From assembly GCA_009746045.1 (NCBI GenBank), contig RPFO01000448.1, forward strand, positions 1,034,565-1,098,564: 64,000 nt of DNA. The letters are read 5' to 3'. A program made the position numbers and the translations under genes. The stretch is from Mesostigma viride. Taxonomy: Eukaryota; Streptophyta; Mesostigmatophyceae; Mesostigmatales; Mesostigmataceae. This document shows positions 53,790 to 63,437 of the stretch, in pieces (the first letter of the stretch is position 1; each line of letters opens with the position of its first letter). The notes under the pieces were generated by a model. The model was not told where the DNA came from. It saw nothing but the letters and a program-made list of their open reading frames with translations, and ran no database searches.

Positions 53790-56196
53790 CTACTAGCTTG
53801 GTTGGCCCGGGGACTCGCGTACGTCCAAAAGCCTGAAAAACTGACTTTAATGAATATCAGTTCCAATGCACGCGGGAACCATCTAGTGATGATTGAGTAC
53901 CATAAATATGATGTTTGGACATTCATGCCACCACTTGTTGGGGGTACTACCCCCAACCACGCACCGGTGGCGAGCTAAAAATAGAAAAAGACGCTATTTA
54001 TGAGATATTTTGCCCAAGACAAACCACTTATCCAAATGACCTGCCCATACATTTCTGCAAAGTTCCCCCACTTTTTTAAAAGCTGGGCTATTTACATGGC
54101 CAAAATGGTCACATTTGTTTGAGTTATTTTTTCCCGCAAAATGGGTACTTTTTTTAGCCAAAAAAATTAATCAAATCATTAACACATCAGATTGGGTAAT
54201 CAATACATTTTATATTCCACTGATTGGGGGGAAACACAACCCCAAAGTTTGAGCTCATTCTGACAAGTGTAGCTCAAGTTATTGATTTTCCTGTGATGCC
54301 ACCTGGGTAGACGCTAAAAGAGAATTGAGCTAGTGCTGAGCCAAAATGACATCTGTTTTTAACCCTAGACACCCATTAAAACATGCCCACTTTGATCACG
54401 GAGTGTGAGGAGGATGTCCGGAGCGACATACGCCCCACCCCTCCATCGGCACAGCCAGCCTTGTGAGTCTACCCTTAACAACAAGGCTGGTAGGACGACA
54501 CGCCTGAGCAGCATATGTCATGCCTATCTCAGGCTAATAATATGTGATTTTGTGCCAACAACCAAGTTGTTCCACCCAACAACACATTAAAAACCCTCTT
54601 CCAAAATGCCCAACAAGCCGGACATGTGGAGGACCACACACGCAGTATATAAAGAGAAAATAAGCTGACTTTTTATCCAGCCAACCTGTGGCTAGCTGCT
54701 CTGGTTAGCATGACAAAGGCTATCATTTACTCAGTGGGAAAGATGAAGAGACCATATTTGGAACAACCTACCTGATGCATGTGCCACCAAAGCATGTCAC
54801 GGACGCGAGCTATGTCATCCGGGCGGCGCCCACTATGCACAAGACCGGTGACGTGCGCAAGGAATTTGTTTTCTACGCATTTTCGACAAAGGCTAGTGAC
54901 CGGGGGGGGACACTAGCACTTGCAGCATAAGAGCGGACGAAAGTGTACGTGCATGCGCGCCGGGCCAGGCACAGCTGGGCGCGCAGCACTGACTTGAGCG
55001 GACGGCAGCACAAGTGCGCAGCGTCGAGAGGATCATACGCGTGTTAGTGGACAGCTGGAGCTGAAGCTGGACTGCTGGACTTCAACAGCGCCGAGGCTAT
55101 TGACAGGCCAGGTGTCTTTGTGGTGTAGAATAGCGGGTCAACGTTATGAGGACTGGACAGAAAATGAAAAAGGACAATTTGCGGTGCGGAGCCAGATCGC
55201 TGGAATGAATGCGAAATCGCTGGCAGCCCTACAAAGGGATTTCTTCTAGAAAGGAACGATTAGACGCAATGTTTGCTGGGCCACTCACACGCAAGGTGTG
55301 AGCGTGCAGATTGTCTGAAGGATATTATGCTTCGACCTTGCTGGACGTGACTCAATGTCGGACATTCCCAGGGACAGAAATGCCGGAGCCTCTAGGAGAT
55401 GAGATCGGCAACAGGGTAGCAATTTAGATTTGTCGGGATGCCTTCCTGCTTTTGTTGGCATGTGTGGTAGAAAGCCAGGACGGCAACTGGAATGCGGTTT
55501 CTATTTGCATGGTTCAGGCAGCAAGATAGTTTTGGCATTCCTGGCTGGACTGACAAGTGTGGCGTGTGTCATGCGTGTGGCATGCATGACGAATGGTTTG
55601 GTTCATAGTCGAAGAGGACTCTCACGCAGCGTGTAGTCTCTTCGAGTCTCTCGTTAGTGGCCTTCGTGTTTCTCCCTTTCCTTGGGAGCAAGGCCGGTAG
55701 CATGTCATGGAGCGCTGCCTAACTGCGGGCTCGTGAGCATGGAGTGCATCGATATTGAGACTATCAACGTGTTGTAATTGTATTAACTTTCTCAATAAAT
55801 TCCGCATGTGCGGCTTCATCATCAGACTGTGCAAAGTGTGTGTTGTGAAAGCATTGTTCTATAGCAGGGGAGGCAAAAGCACCCTCTTGCACCATCATAT
55901 TGTCGCAATTAGAGTAGTTGGAGCGTCTAGCTAACGCCCCAGCAAGGATATTCAAACGCGGCACGCGACGGTACACAAGGGGATCAAGAAGGTGGTCATC
56001 AGGCACGAGGGACAGTTCCTTGTCCTCGGCTGAGAGCCCTCTTTTCATTACTCGAAGAGACTAGCTCCATCTGCAAAGGAACATTTTCATTTCAGCAAAG
56101 AGAGACGGTGTGCAGTTTTCTGGGGAAGACTAGCACACATAGTGGCCTGATCAACCATTAAGTCTTTCAGATTAGACCGTTGCTACTTGGTAGTGG
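53790..56196. other. Region between TE1 and TE2, little recognised
   Basis: AT-rich, repeat-poor sequence. 54709-54930 (+) is open for 73 codons (YHLLSGKDEETIF, YLMHVPPKHVTDASYVI) after a stop and without an upstream ATG. 55764-56048 (-) is a 94-codon ORF starting MKRGLSAEDKELS. Neither is recognised. Inverted 14-mers tagtctcttcgagt (55631-55644) and actcgaagagacta (56050-56063) enclose the latter, without an evident target duplication. The 5' LTR of TE2 should lie here but cannot be identified without its partner. Confidence 0.4.
55764..56048 (-). CDS. Unrecognised 94-residue ORF
   Basis: Starts MKRGLSAEDKELS and ends NTITTR, with LDPLVYRRVPRLNILAGALA and FHNTHFAQSDDEAAHAEF in between. Composition is protein-like and mixed, and there is no repeat inside. 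No family was recognised. It lies between the inverted 14-mers, so it may belong to a small mobile element or be a chance ORF within the TE2 leader or LTR. Confidence 0.25.
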   Translation of the reverse strand: MKRGLSAEDKELSLVPDDHLLDPLVYRRVPRLNILAGALARRSNYSNCDNMMVQEGAFASPAIEQCFHNTHFAQSDDEAAHAEFIEKVNTITTR

Positions 56197-56322
56197 TTGT
56201 GGCAGTTTATGTCATATCACACTAGGTCGGTCACAGCGTTTTTGGCAAGCCACGCAGGCTGTGCCAACACGGGCGTCGACACCGACGGGCAGGAGCTCTC
56301 CAGGGTCGATACCACCATCAAC

Positions 56323-59300
56323 ATGTCAGGAACTGACCCCACAGCATCAGGCAGTGGTGGGTCAGCGCCGGCAGCTACGGGCGGTCAAGCAACTGACCCG
56401 CCCAGCGGTCGTCTCGGCACTAGTGCGGACACCGCTTTGTTAGGTAATGGAGCGCCTTCCCTTTCTTCGGCAGGGGACGGTGGTGCTCTTACCCAAGTGC
56501 TGCGCCTGCTGCAAGAGCAAGCGGCAGAGCTGGCGGCACTCCGAGCTCAGCAAGCGACGCAGTTATCGCAACAGGCGACGCTTGTTGAAGAAACTGTGCG
56601 ACTTGCTTTGGAGCGCGCGGAATCTACGGCTGAAGCGAGGCGTGCTACGGAGCGCGCTGAGCAACGGCGGCAGGCGGAGGCAACCACGGAAGCTGCACGC
56701 GCCTGCCAAGCTGCGGCCCAACGCGACGCCGAGGCCAGGCAGGCTGCCGACGAGGAGGCCGCTGCCGAGGAAGCGCGGCGACATGAGGCGCTGCGTGACC
56801 AACGCGGACACTTCGACGAAGAGCGCAGTGGGACAGGTCCACTACGCAACGTTGAGCCCAGTCAGCCACGCGTCGGACCAAGCGGTCAACGGCGGGGCGA
56901 CGGGGAAATGGCGCAGGATGACGAGCTGCAGCCGAACGTCGGTCGGGTAGGCACCCGGTCGACTGCCGACGCATCTTATACGCTGGGGGGGAACCTACGG
57001 GCACCCAACCAAGGCACGTTATCGTGGCGCGGCGGGTATGGTGCAGCCCCCAGGGGGGGAGCATCAGGTGGCTTGTTTAGCACAGGTCGGCCACCCATGA
57101 CGGCGGCAGCAACGCCGTTGGGTGGCACCGCAGGGCGGCCCAGGCTTGGCGGCACTCGGTCAGACTTCGGCTGGGGCCAAGTCGATCGGGAGGTAGCCAG
57201 CATACCATGGGGTGAGGGCGACGACGTCCAGCGACCCCACCGCATGCCGTACGGCGTGCATGGCGAATCCACTCGTGTGCCATCGCTGCCCAAGGTGGAG
57301 CTTCGCGAGAAGTTCACCTCAGCAGGCACGGGTGCGACTTTAGAGGAAGCCTATGAGCTCTTCCGAGCTCATTGTAACACTTATCGTTATGCCTCGGGGT
57401 ATCCTCTTCGCCATGAGATGGTGATGGATTTTATTCACCTTTTTTTCCATGACCTGACCAAGAAGAAGGTCCAGGTTTTGGTCCAGCATTACCGAGCGCT
57501 CGTGGACCGATGTCATCGCACGGACATATGGTTTGCGCTCACGGACATGGGCACACCGGATCTCGACTCGATCATCTTCGATGTCGACCCGGCAGAGCAG
57601 CTGTGGCAGCAACTGCGGCTGGAGTACCCAGTTGAGCACGTCAAGGCCATCGCGGAATGGAATGGAGCGTTCACCGTCGCCGAGGGTGAGGATCCGGCTT
57701 TCTCCCTTGACCGGCTTCTCGCGTTTGCGGGCAAAGTGCCTGATTATACGCAGACCAAGGCTTGCCGGTTATGGCGGAGTGCAGTGCCCCTGCTGGCCAT
57801 CGATCTTCCGGAGCCGCCCGGTGGGGAGTGGACTTTGGTGACTCTCTGTGCAGCATTCAAGCGGCTGCTCAGGAAGCGTGCGGAAGGCGAGAAGGGTATC
57901 TCGTCTGAGCTGGCTGAGATGCGCAAGAAGATGGCTGAGATGGAGAAGGCCATCGCGGTCAAGGGTGGCCAGCGGCTGCCTGGTGCGGGGCGCGGTGAAT
58001 ATGTCGGCACTCAGGGTGGTGGCAACGCCGGTCACGGGGGCAGCGGCGGTGGCGGTCAGGGTGGCAGCGGCGGTGGCGGTCAGGGTGGCAGTGGCGGTGT
58101 CAGTCGTGGTGGCGGCGGCAGTGGCTACGGTGGTCGGGGTCGCGGTGGTGGTCGAGGCGGAGGCGGTCGTCCGCCGTCATCGGATGGGACTCAGGAGGCG
58201 CAGGGCGTGCAAGGCGCGCTGGGCGCACCCACCCCGTCACGCGGTAAATGTTACCTTTGCGACAAGGATGGGCACCTTAGTCGCGAGTGTCCAAGCCGCT
58301 GCACGAAGCCGCATGGGGCAGACACGAAGTGGCACCTGATGAACAAGTGTCCAGCCGCGGGCATCAAGACGGTCCACTTCGCCGAGATGGCGGGCAAGAC
58401 CGACTCGATGGAAGCCCAGGTGGCTGCCATCAAGCATGGTGAGGAGGCGACGGCGCCCCCCAACCAATTCGCGACGGTGTACCGGGAGGACCCATTCTGG
58501 GCGCCCATGCCGGGTGACGTCGAGATCAACGCTGCGGAGGCTACCAAAGGCAAGCAGGCACGCAGCCCGCTTTCTTTTCAGCAGGCACCCATGTTGCCTG
58601 CCGGGCAGTTGCCCGCGTCCTTTTCCATGCCGCTGGCTGGGGTGCAATCTGCTTTTGAGCATGCGAACCCTGCTGGGCTGGAGCAGCGTAGGCGATTGGC
58701 GCCTGTGTACCCAATGCCGTTCATTGTGGACGTACCCATGTTTTCAGCACGGCAGGTGGTCGACACCTTCGGGCAGAAGGGGGTTGAGTGGCTGGGGTCG
58801 GTTGTGTCCGAGATCCAGTTGTTCGCAGATGGGCATGATGTGCGCACCTTGCGCAATTCTGAGTCCGTCACCTACGGGCGTCAGCCGGTAGAAGCCGCAG
58901 TGCCCGTGGTGCAAGCGGGAGTGGTCAGCACAAGTAGCCAGCAGCGCACTAGTGCAGTTCCCCAGGTTCCCACGGTGGTTCCATACCCCAATGGTGAGCC
59001 GTCCATAGCGTTCCAAGCAGTTGGAGCCTGTGGAGATGTATGGAGCGACATGGTGACATGTCCGTTGGTTGGCGCAGTCAAGCTTGATAGCGGTGCTCAG
59101 CCGCTAGTCATCAGCACAGACTTGGCCACCATGCTGAACCTGACCTACGAGAACGGTGGCTTAGTAGAAAGCCCCGTGTCTGTGTCAGGTTGGCAGGGTC
59201 CGGCTAGTAAGCCGTACGCTATGACGGCGGTTAAAGTCAACGTGATTTTCAATCCGTTGCGCGCCTCTAGCATGACCACCGTGTCCGCGTATGCGCTGGT

Positions 59301-59628
59301 GGTCAACAAGTGTGGATATTCCGCACTACTCGGGGTGGATGTCCTTGCTCGCGCCATGGTTCAGGTGGACTATAGGGCGGAGGAGGCATCTTACATCCCT
59401 GATTGGGATGGGGCTGGCCTGAAGCGGGCCAGTGTGCCGGTCTCATGCTTCAGTTCTTCAGCCGGGGCTGCACGCCTCAACCCTTCGCGGCTGCGGGCGT
59501 GGTGGAGGTCAGCATGGTGGAGGTACGGGCGGCGGGCTCATCGGCGTGGGACAAGCATCGGACGGTGCTGCCTCAGCCAACGGCGAGCATTGCCAAGATG
59601 CGCACGCAGTGGTCGCTGGATGCTGTGA
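56323..59628 (+). CDS. TE2 gag-protease polyprotein
   Basis: Starts MSGTDPTASGSGG (the open frame extends upstream to 56197 without ATG). Residues ~60-190 are a long Ala/Glu/Arg-rich coiled coil (RRATERAEQRRQAEATTEAA). A disordered Gly/Arg stretch follows, then a capsid-like region (LEEAYELFRAHCNTYRYASG, LTKKKVQVLVQHYRAL) and a basic helix. A Gly-rich linker leads to knuckle CYLCDKDGHLSREC (58249-58290) and a second Cys/His cluster (CTKPHGADTKWHLMNKC). Retropepsin shows VKLDSGAQPLVIST (DSG at 59086-59094) and ALLGVDVLARA. The true frame leaves near 59470 for the methyltransferase frame; the tail to 59628 is out-of-frame arginine-rich noise. Confidence 0.9.
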   Translation: MSGTDPTASGSGGSAPAATGGQATDPPSGRLGTSADTALLGNGAPSLSSAGDGGALTQVLRLLQEQAAELAALRAQQATQLSQQATLVEETVRLALERAESTAEARRATERAEQRRQAEATTEAARACQAAAQRDAEARQAADEEAAAEEARRHEALRDQRGHFDEERSGTGPLRNVEPSQPRVGPSGQRRGDGEMAQDDELQPNVGRVGTRSTADASYTLGGNLRAPNQGTLSWRGGYGAAPRGGASGGLFSTGRPPMTAAATPLGGTAGRPRLGGTRSDFGWGQVDREVASIPWGEGDDVQRPHRMPYGVHGESTRVPSLPKVELREKFTSAGTGATLEEAYELFRAHCNTYRYASGYPLRHEMVMDFIHLFFHDLTKKKVQVLVQHYRALVDRCHRTDIWFALTDMGTPDLDSIIFDVDPAEQLWQQLRLEYPVEHVKAIAEWNGAFTVAEGEDPAFSLDRLLAFAGKVPDYTQTKACRLWRSAVPLLAIDLPEPPGGEWTLVTLCAAFKRLLRKRAEGEKGISSELAEMRKKMAEMEKAIAVKGGQRLPGAGRGEYVGTQGGGNAGHGGSGGGGQGGSGGGGQGGSGGVSRGGGGSGYGGRGRGGGRGGGGRPPSSDGTQEAQGVQGALGAPTPSRGKCYLCDKDGHLSRECPSRCTKPHGADTKWHLMNKCPAAGIKTVHFAEMAGKTDSMEAQVAAIKHGEEATAPPNQFATVYREDPFWAPMPGDVEINAAEATKGKQARSPLSFQQAPMLPAGQLPASFSMPLAGVQSAFEHANPAGLEQRRRLAPVYPMPFIVDVPMFSARQVVDTFGQKGVEWLGSVVSEIQLFADGHDVRTLRNSESVTYGRQPVEAAVPVVQAGVVSTSSQQRTSAVPQVPTVVPYPNGEPSIAFQAVGACGDVWSDMVTCPLVGAVKLDSGAQPLVISTDLATMLNLTYENGGLVESPVSVSGWQGPASKPYAMTAVKVNVIFNPLRASSMTTVSAYALVVNKCGYSALLGVDVLARAMVQVDYRAEEASYIPDWDGAGLKRASVPVSCFSSSAGAARLNPSRLRAWWRSAWWRYGRRAHRRGTSIGRCCLSQRRALPRCARSGRWML

Positions 59629-60866
59629 CGTCCACGCGGCAGCTGGCTATGCGCAAGCGGGTGACTGAAGCCGTCATCACCATTCCTCAGATGGCCAGCC
59701 ATGGCCTCACTTTGGTGCAACCGGGTGTCTCGGAGGCCCAAGGTAATTTTTCTGCTGCAATCTTACCGCAGGCCCCTGATTTTGCCAAGGGTGCGGTAGT
59801 GTTGGAACTGTTTGCGGGGATCGGAGGGGGCATTGCAGGCTTTTTGGCCGCAGGCGGCGTGTGCCGTAAACTCATCGCGGTAGAGCCATCGCACAAGGCG
59901 CGTCAGGTGTACTTCAGTCACTGTGGCGTGTTGTCGCGAGAGTATCCCGCGCAGTTTCCGCCATCAGCATGGCGTGACCCGTTTGGGGAATGTCCTCAAG
60001 ATATCCGAGCCATCGGTGAGGTGCAGGTGCAGCAGTTGTTGCGCAGGCATCATGCCATCGACTTGGTAATTGCGGGTTGGGAGTGCCAGGGCCTGAGCCA
60101 GGCAGGGCAAGGGCGGGGGCTAGCCGATCCGCGTAGCGCGCTGTTCTGGGAACTGTTGCGTGTGGTGGGACTGTTGCAGTCGCGTCAGCCCCATCCGCCT
60201 GCGTATCTGTTTGAGAACGTTGTGGCGGGTGACAGCCCACATCAGGCGGTGCGGGAGGACTGGGCTACAATCGTGGCACTCCTGGGGGAGCCCATCGTGT
60301 GTGACAACGCAGGGCTGGGTGGGCTCACGCATCGTTTGCGTGCCTATTGGACCAACGTGGCGTGTGCGACCGGTGTGCAGGCGGTCTTGGGGCCGTCGCA
60401 AGGCAGCATCCGAGTGTGTCTGCGGAGGTAGCATTGCCTTCCCACCTAGTCACGCAGAAGGTGGATAGCGAGGATCGCCCACCGTATGCACGCGTCAACC
60501 GGGTCGGGAGCCCCATGTGTGCACTGCCGACCCTGGTCAGTTACCAAGGGTCGACAGCATACCGTGATCGGGGTAAGGGTCTCGTTTGGGACACTACCAC
60601 CGGTCTGTTGGTGCAGCCACCCGCAGAATTTCGTGAGGCCAGCATGGGTTTTCATGTCGGGGCCTCGGCGCTGCCGGGCGTGCTCGAGAGTGAGCGCTGG
60701 TCTTTGATAGGCCAGGCTATGTCGGTGTTGCAGGTCGGGTATGTGCTGCTTGCATCGGTTGCCGTGCGCCAGTCTGGGGGGGCGTCCCCAGCCAATCCGC
60801 CTCAGCAGGTTGAGGCGCGCGCAGCCAAACTGAAGCGCCCTGCAGCGACGGGGACTTCATCAGCAT
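59403..60866 (+). CDS. TE2 C5-cytosine DNA methyltransferase domain
   Basis: Motif I VLELFAGIGGGIAGF (about 59799-59843, SAM binding), motif IV VIAGWECQGLSQAG (catalytic Cys codon 60084-60086), motif VI YLFENV (60204-60221), and motif VIII region CDNAGLGGLTHRLRAYWTN. A frame step near 60395 leads to the C-terminal motifs IX/X (ALPTLVSYQGSTAY, GKGLVWD, FREASMGFHVGAS, SERWSLIGQAMSVLQ). The H-R-x-R-x-W-x-N form of motif VIII is more like Dnmt3/DRM-type enzymes than Dnmt1 type. The usual PCQ is ECQ here, with Cys kept. It lies between protease and RT in the same polyprotein order, so it would be made with pol. It could methylate the element or host DNA; target is unknown. One frame step lies inside the domain. 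Confidence 0.92.
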
Positions 60867-63437
60867 GGGGGTGGCGTCTGCGACAGGTGTGGACTATCAT
60901 TCTCATGACCGCCCTGCTGACCAGCACCGTGCTGGCCGGCGAGCCCACGCTGCATCGGGTAATACACCGGCGGCACGCGAGGCTCCGGCGGTGGGTGTCA
61001 CACCAGGTGTGGCAGCCTTTTCCTTGTTCCACGACGATGCGGCTAGGGCGCCGCATCTTGAGGCACATGCGGTAGCTGTGGGTGATCCCGCGGATACGCA
61101 CCCCTGGGCTATTGGCGAACACCTTTCTGATGCGCAGCGCTCAGCCATGCTAAAGTGGCTAGGCACTGCAAGGGGGGCCTTCGCTTTCACAAGTGATGAA
61201 CTGGGGTGTTTCAATGGTGGGACCATGCGTGTTCCATTGGACACTGACACTCCTTTGTTCCGACGCCAGCATCGCCTGAGTCAGGCCGAGTTGGATTTTG
61301 TAGCCGAGCAATGCAAGGAGTTAGAGGATGCCGGTATCATCAGGCAATCTTCCTCCAGCTATGCTGCTGCCGTTGTCGTTGCGCCCAAGAAGGACGCTAT
61401 CACCGGGGCATGGACGGGTATGCGCATGGCCACCGATCTGCGGTTGCTGAATGCACACACACCCGTGGACCGTTACCCCATGCCACGTGTGGATGATGTC
61501 CTGGATAAGATATCTCCTCATGTGAAGTTTGTGTCCTCGCTGGACCTGCGTAGCGGCTTTCATCAGATCGCAGTTGCGCCGGAGGATCAGCGGAAGCTTG
61601 CATTCTGGGGGGCGGCAATTTGTATGAGTGGGTGCGCATGCCCTTTGGGCACCGCAACGCTAGTGCTGTTTTCCAACGAGCTATGGACAAAGTGCTTGCA
61701 GGTCTTCCTTTCGCCGCTTGTTACATTGATGATGTAATCGTCTTTAGCGCGACATTTGAGGAGCACCTGGCGCACTTGGAGCAGGTTCGCTTGGCTCTCG
61801 AGGAGCATAATATGCGGCTGCACCCTGAGAAGTGCAAGTTCGCCCAGCGGACCCTCTCATTCCTTGGTCATCAGATTGTGCCGGGTGGCCGGACGCCTGA
61901 TGCCGCCAAGGTCGAATCCATTGCGCAGGCCGCCGTACCCACGGATGTCTCAGGGGTGCGGGCGTATTTGGGTTTGGCTGGCTATTACCGAGGTTACATT
62001 GAGAACTTCAGCAGCAAGGTGAAGCCCTTGACCGAGTTACTCAAGAAGGGGTGCGTGTGGGCGTGGGGTCCCGCACAGCAACGCGCCATCGAGACAATCA
62101 AGCAGGAGCTCACGTCGGCACCGATTCTGCGCGCCCCTGACTATGCTTTGCCATTTGTGTTATATACCGACTGGTCCAAGGTAGGACTGGGTGCGGTCTT
62201 GGCGCAAAAGGATGGTGATGGGCGCGAGCACGTTATTGCTTATGCTAGTCGCAGCAACAACCCAGCGGAGAGCCGGTATTCTTCCTATGAGGGGGAGGCA
62301 CTGGCTGTGGTGTGGGCCATCAAGCACTTTCGCCCGTATTTATTTGGGCGCGTGTTTACTCTGGTGACAGACCACCAGCCGCTTCAGTGGCTAATGACCA
62401 ACACCAACCTGACGGGTAAGCTCGCCCGATGGGCCATGATTATCCAGGAGTACCACATGACCATTGTGCATCGGGCCGGCAAGGACCATGTCAACGCCGA
62501 TGTGCTATCCCGATACGCCATGCCTACCACTGTTGACCACACTGGAGCCCGGGCCATGGGTGCCGAGGGCTCGTCTGGTTCTGTGGTCTTTGTGAACGCT
62601 GCTGGGTATGCGGCCGACGATGAGGAGGAGGCGTGGTGGCGCAGTGTCGAGTACTCTGTGGCGGACTTCGGCATCAGCGACGACCCGGTGCGGCCGTCGC
62701 CATTCACGCCATCCAAAGCTGTGTGCGCTATGGAAGAGGGTAGGTCTCTGTCCTTTGACATTGATCCTTCTCTGCAGCAGCTGATCGCTGTGCAGGCTCT
62801 CTTAGCGCGTAGCTCTCTTGCTGATTGCTACACCGCTGATATCTGGCTAGATGGTCGAGTGTTGGAGCAAGTGCAGGGTGCTGTCTTGACTCCTACTCCA
62901 GTCGATTGGACTCCTGCTCAGAAGGCGACGGAGTTGAACAGGGTGCAGCACAGGGCTGCAACCTATGGTTGGGAAGATGGGGTTTTGTACAAGCTGTTGG
63001 GCAAGCGTAGGGTGGTCGTCCCACCGCCTGACAAGCGCGTTGCTATAGTGCAGGCGTACCACGAGCGGTATGGTCACTTGGGTGGCAATCGCACGCTCAG
63101 CCTCGTACGGACCAGCTATTGGTGGAATAACATGCGACACACGGTGGCCCAGGTAGTGGCCAGCTGTGTCCCGTGTGCTCGAACCAAGGCTAACTTTAGC
63201 GCAGATCATGGTGCCAAGGAGCTGATGTCGCTTCCCATCAAGGGCTTGTTTTATCGCTGGCACGTCGATCTGTGCGGGCCGTTTCAGGAGAGCCCTGACG
63301 GCAACCTCTATGTCATGGTATGCGTGGAGAGCTTTAGCAAATGGGTTGAGTTGATCCCCATTGCTGACAAGCATGCCGCTACCACAGCGAAGCATTTTGC
63401 GGACATCATACCAGGTTTGGGGCTCCCGCGGAGGTAG
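60866..63437 (+). CDS. TE2 reverse transcriptase, RNase H and integrase N-terminal part
   Basis: Segment 1 (about 60866-61612) holds the RT start: LEDAGIIRQSSSSYAAAVVV, MATDLRLLNAHTPVDRYP and SSLDLRSGFHQIAVAPED (motif A Asp). A frame step in a G6 run at 61607-61612 leads to segment 2 (to 63437): YEWVRMPFGHRNASAVFQ, ACYIDDVIVFSATF (catalytic YIDD), GLAGYYRGYIENF, RNase H VLYTDWSKVGLGAVLAQ, EGEALAVVWAI and TDHQPLQWLM. Integrase HHCC follows (HERYGHLGGNRTL...CVPCARTK) with the first catalytic Asp in WHVDLCGPF. Catalytic motifs are intact. Confidence 0.93.

Noticed and set aside
55631-56063. Possible MITE bounded by inverted 14-mers
   Set aside because: No target duplication was found at either edge, and the region may instead belong to the TE2 leader or LTR; evidence is insufficient.
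56547-56849. - strand Ser/Arg/Ala-rich ORFs opposite TE2 gag
   Set aside because: They are shadows of the gag coiled-coil coding sequence in the other strand, with no independent motif.
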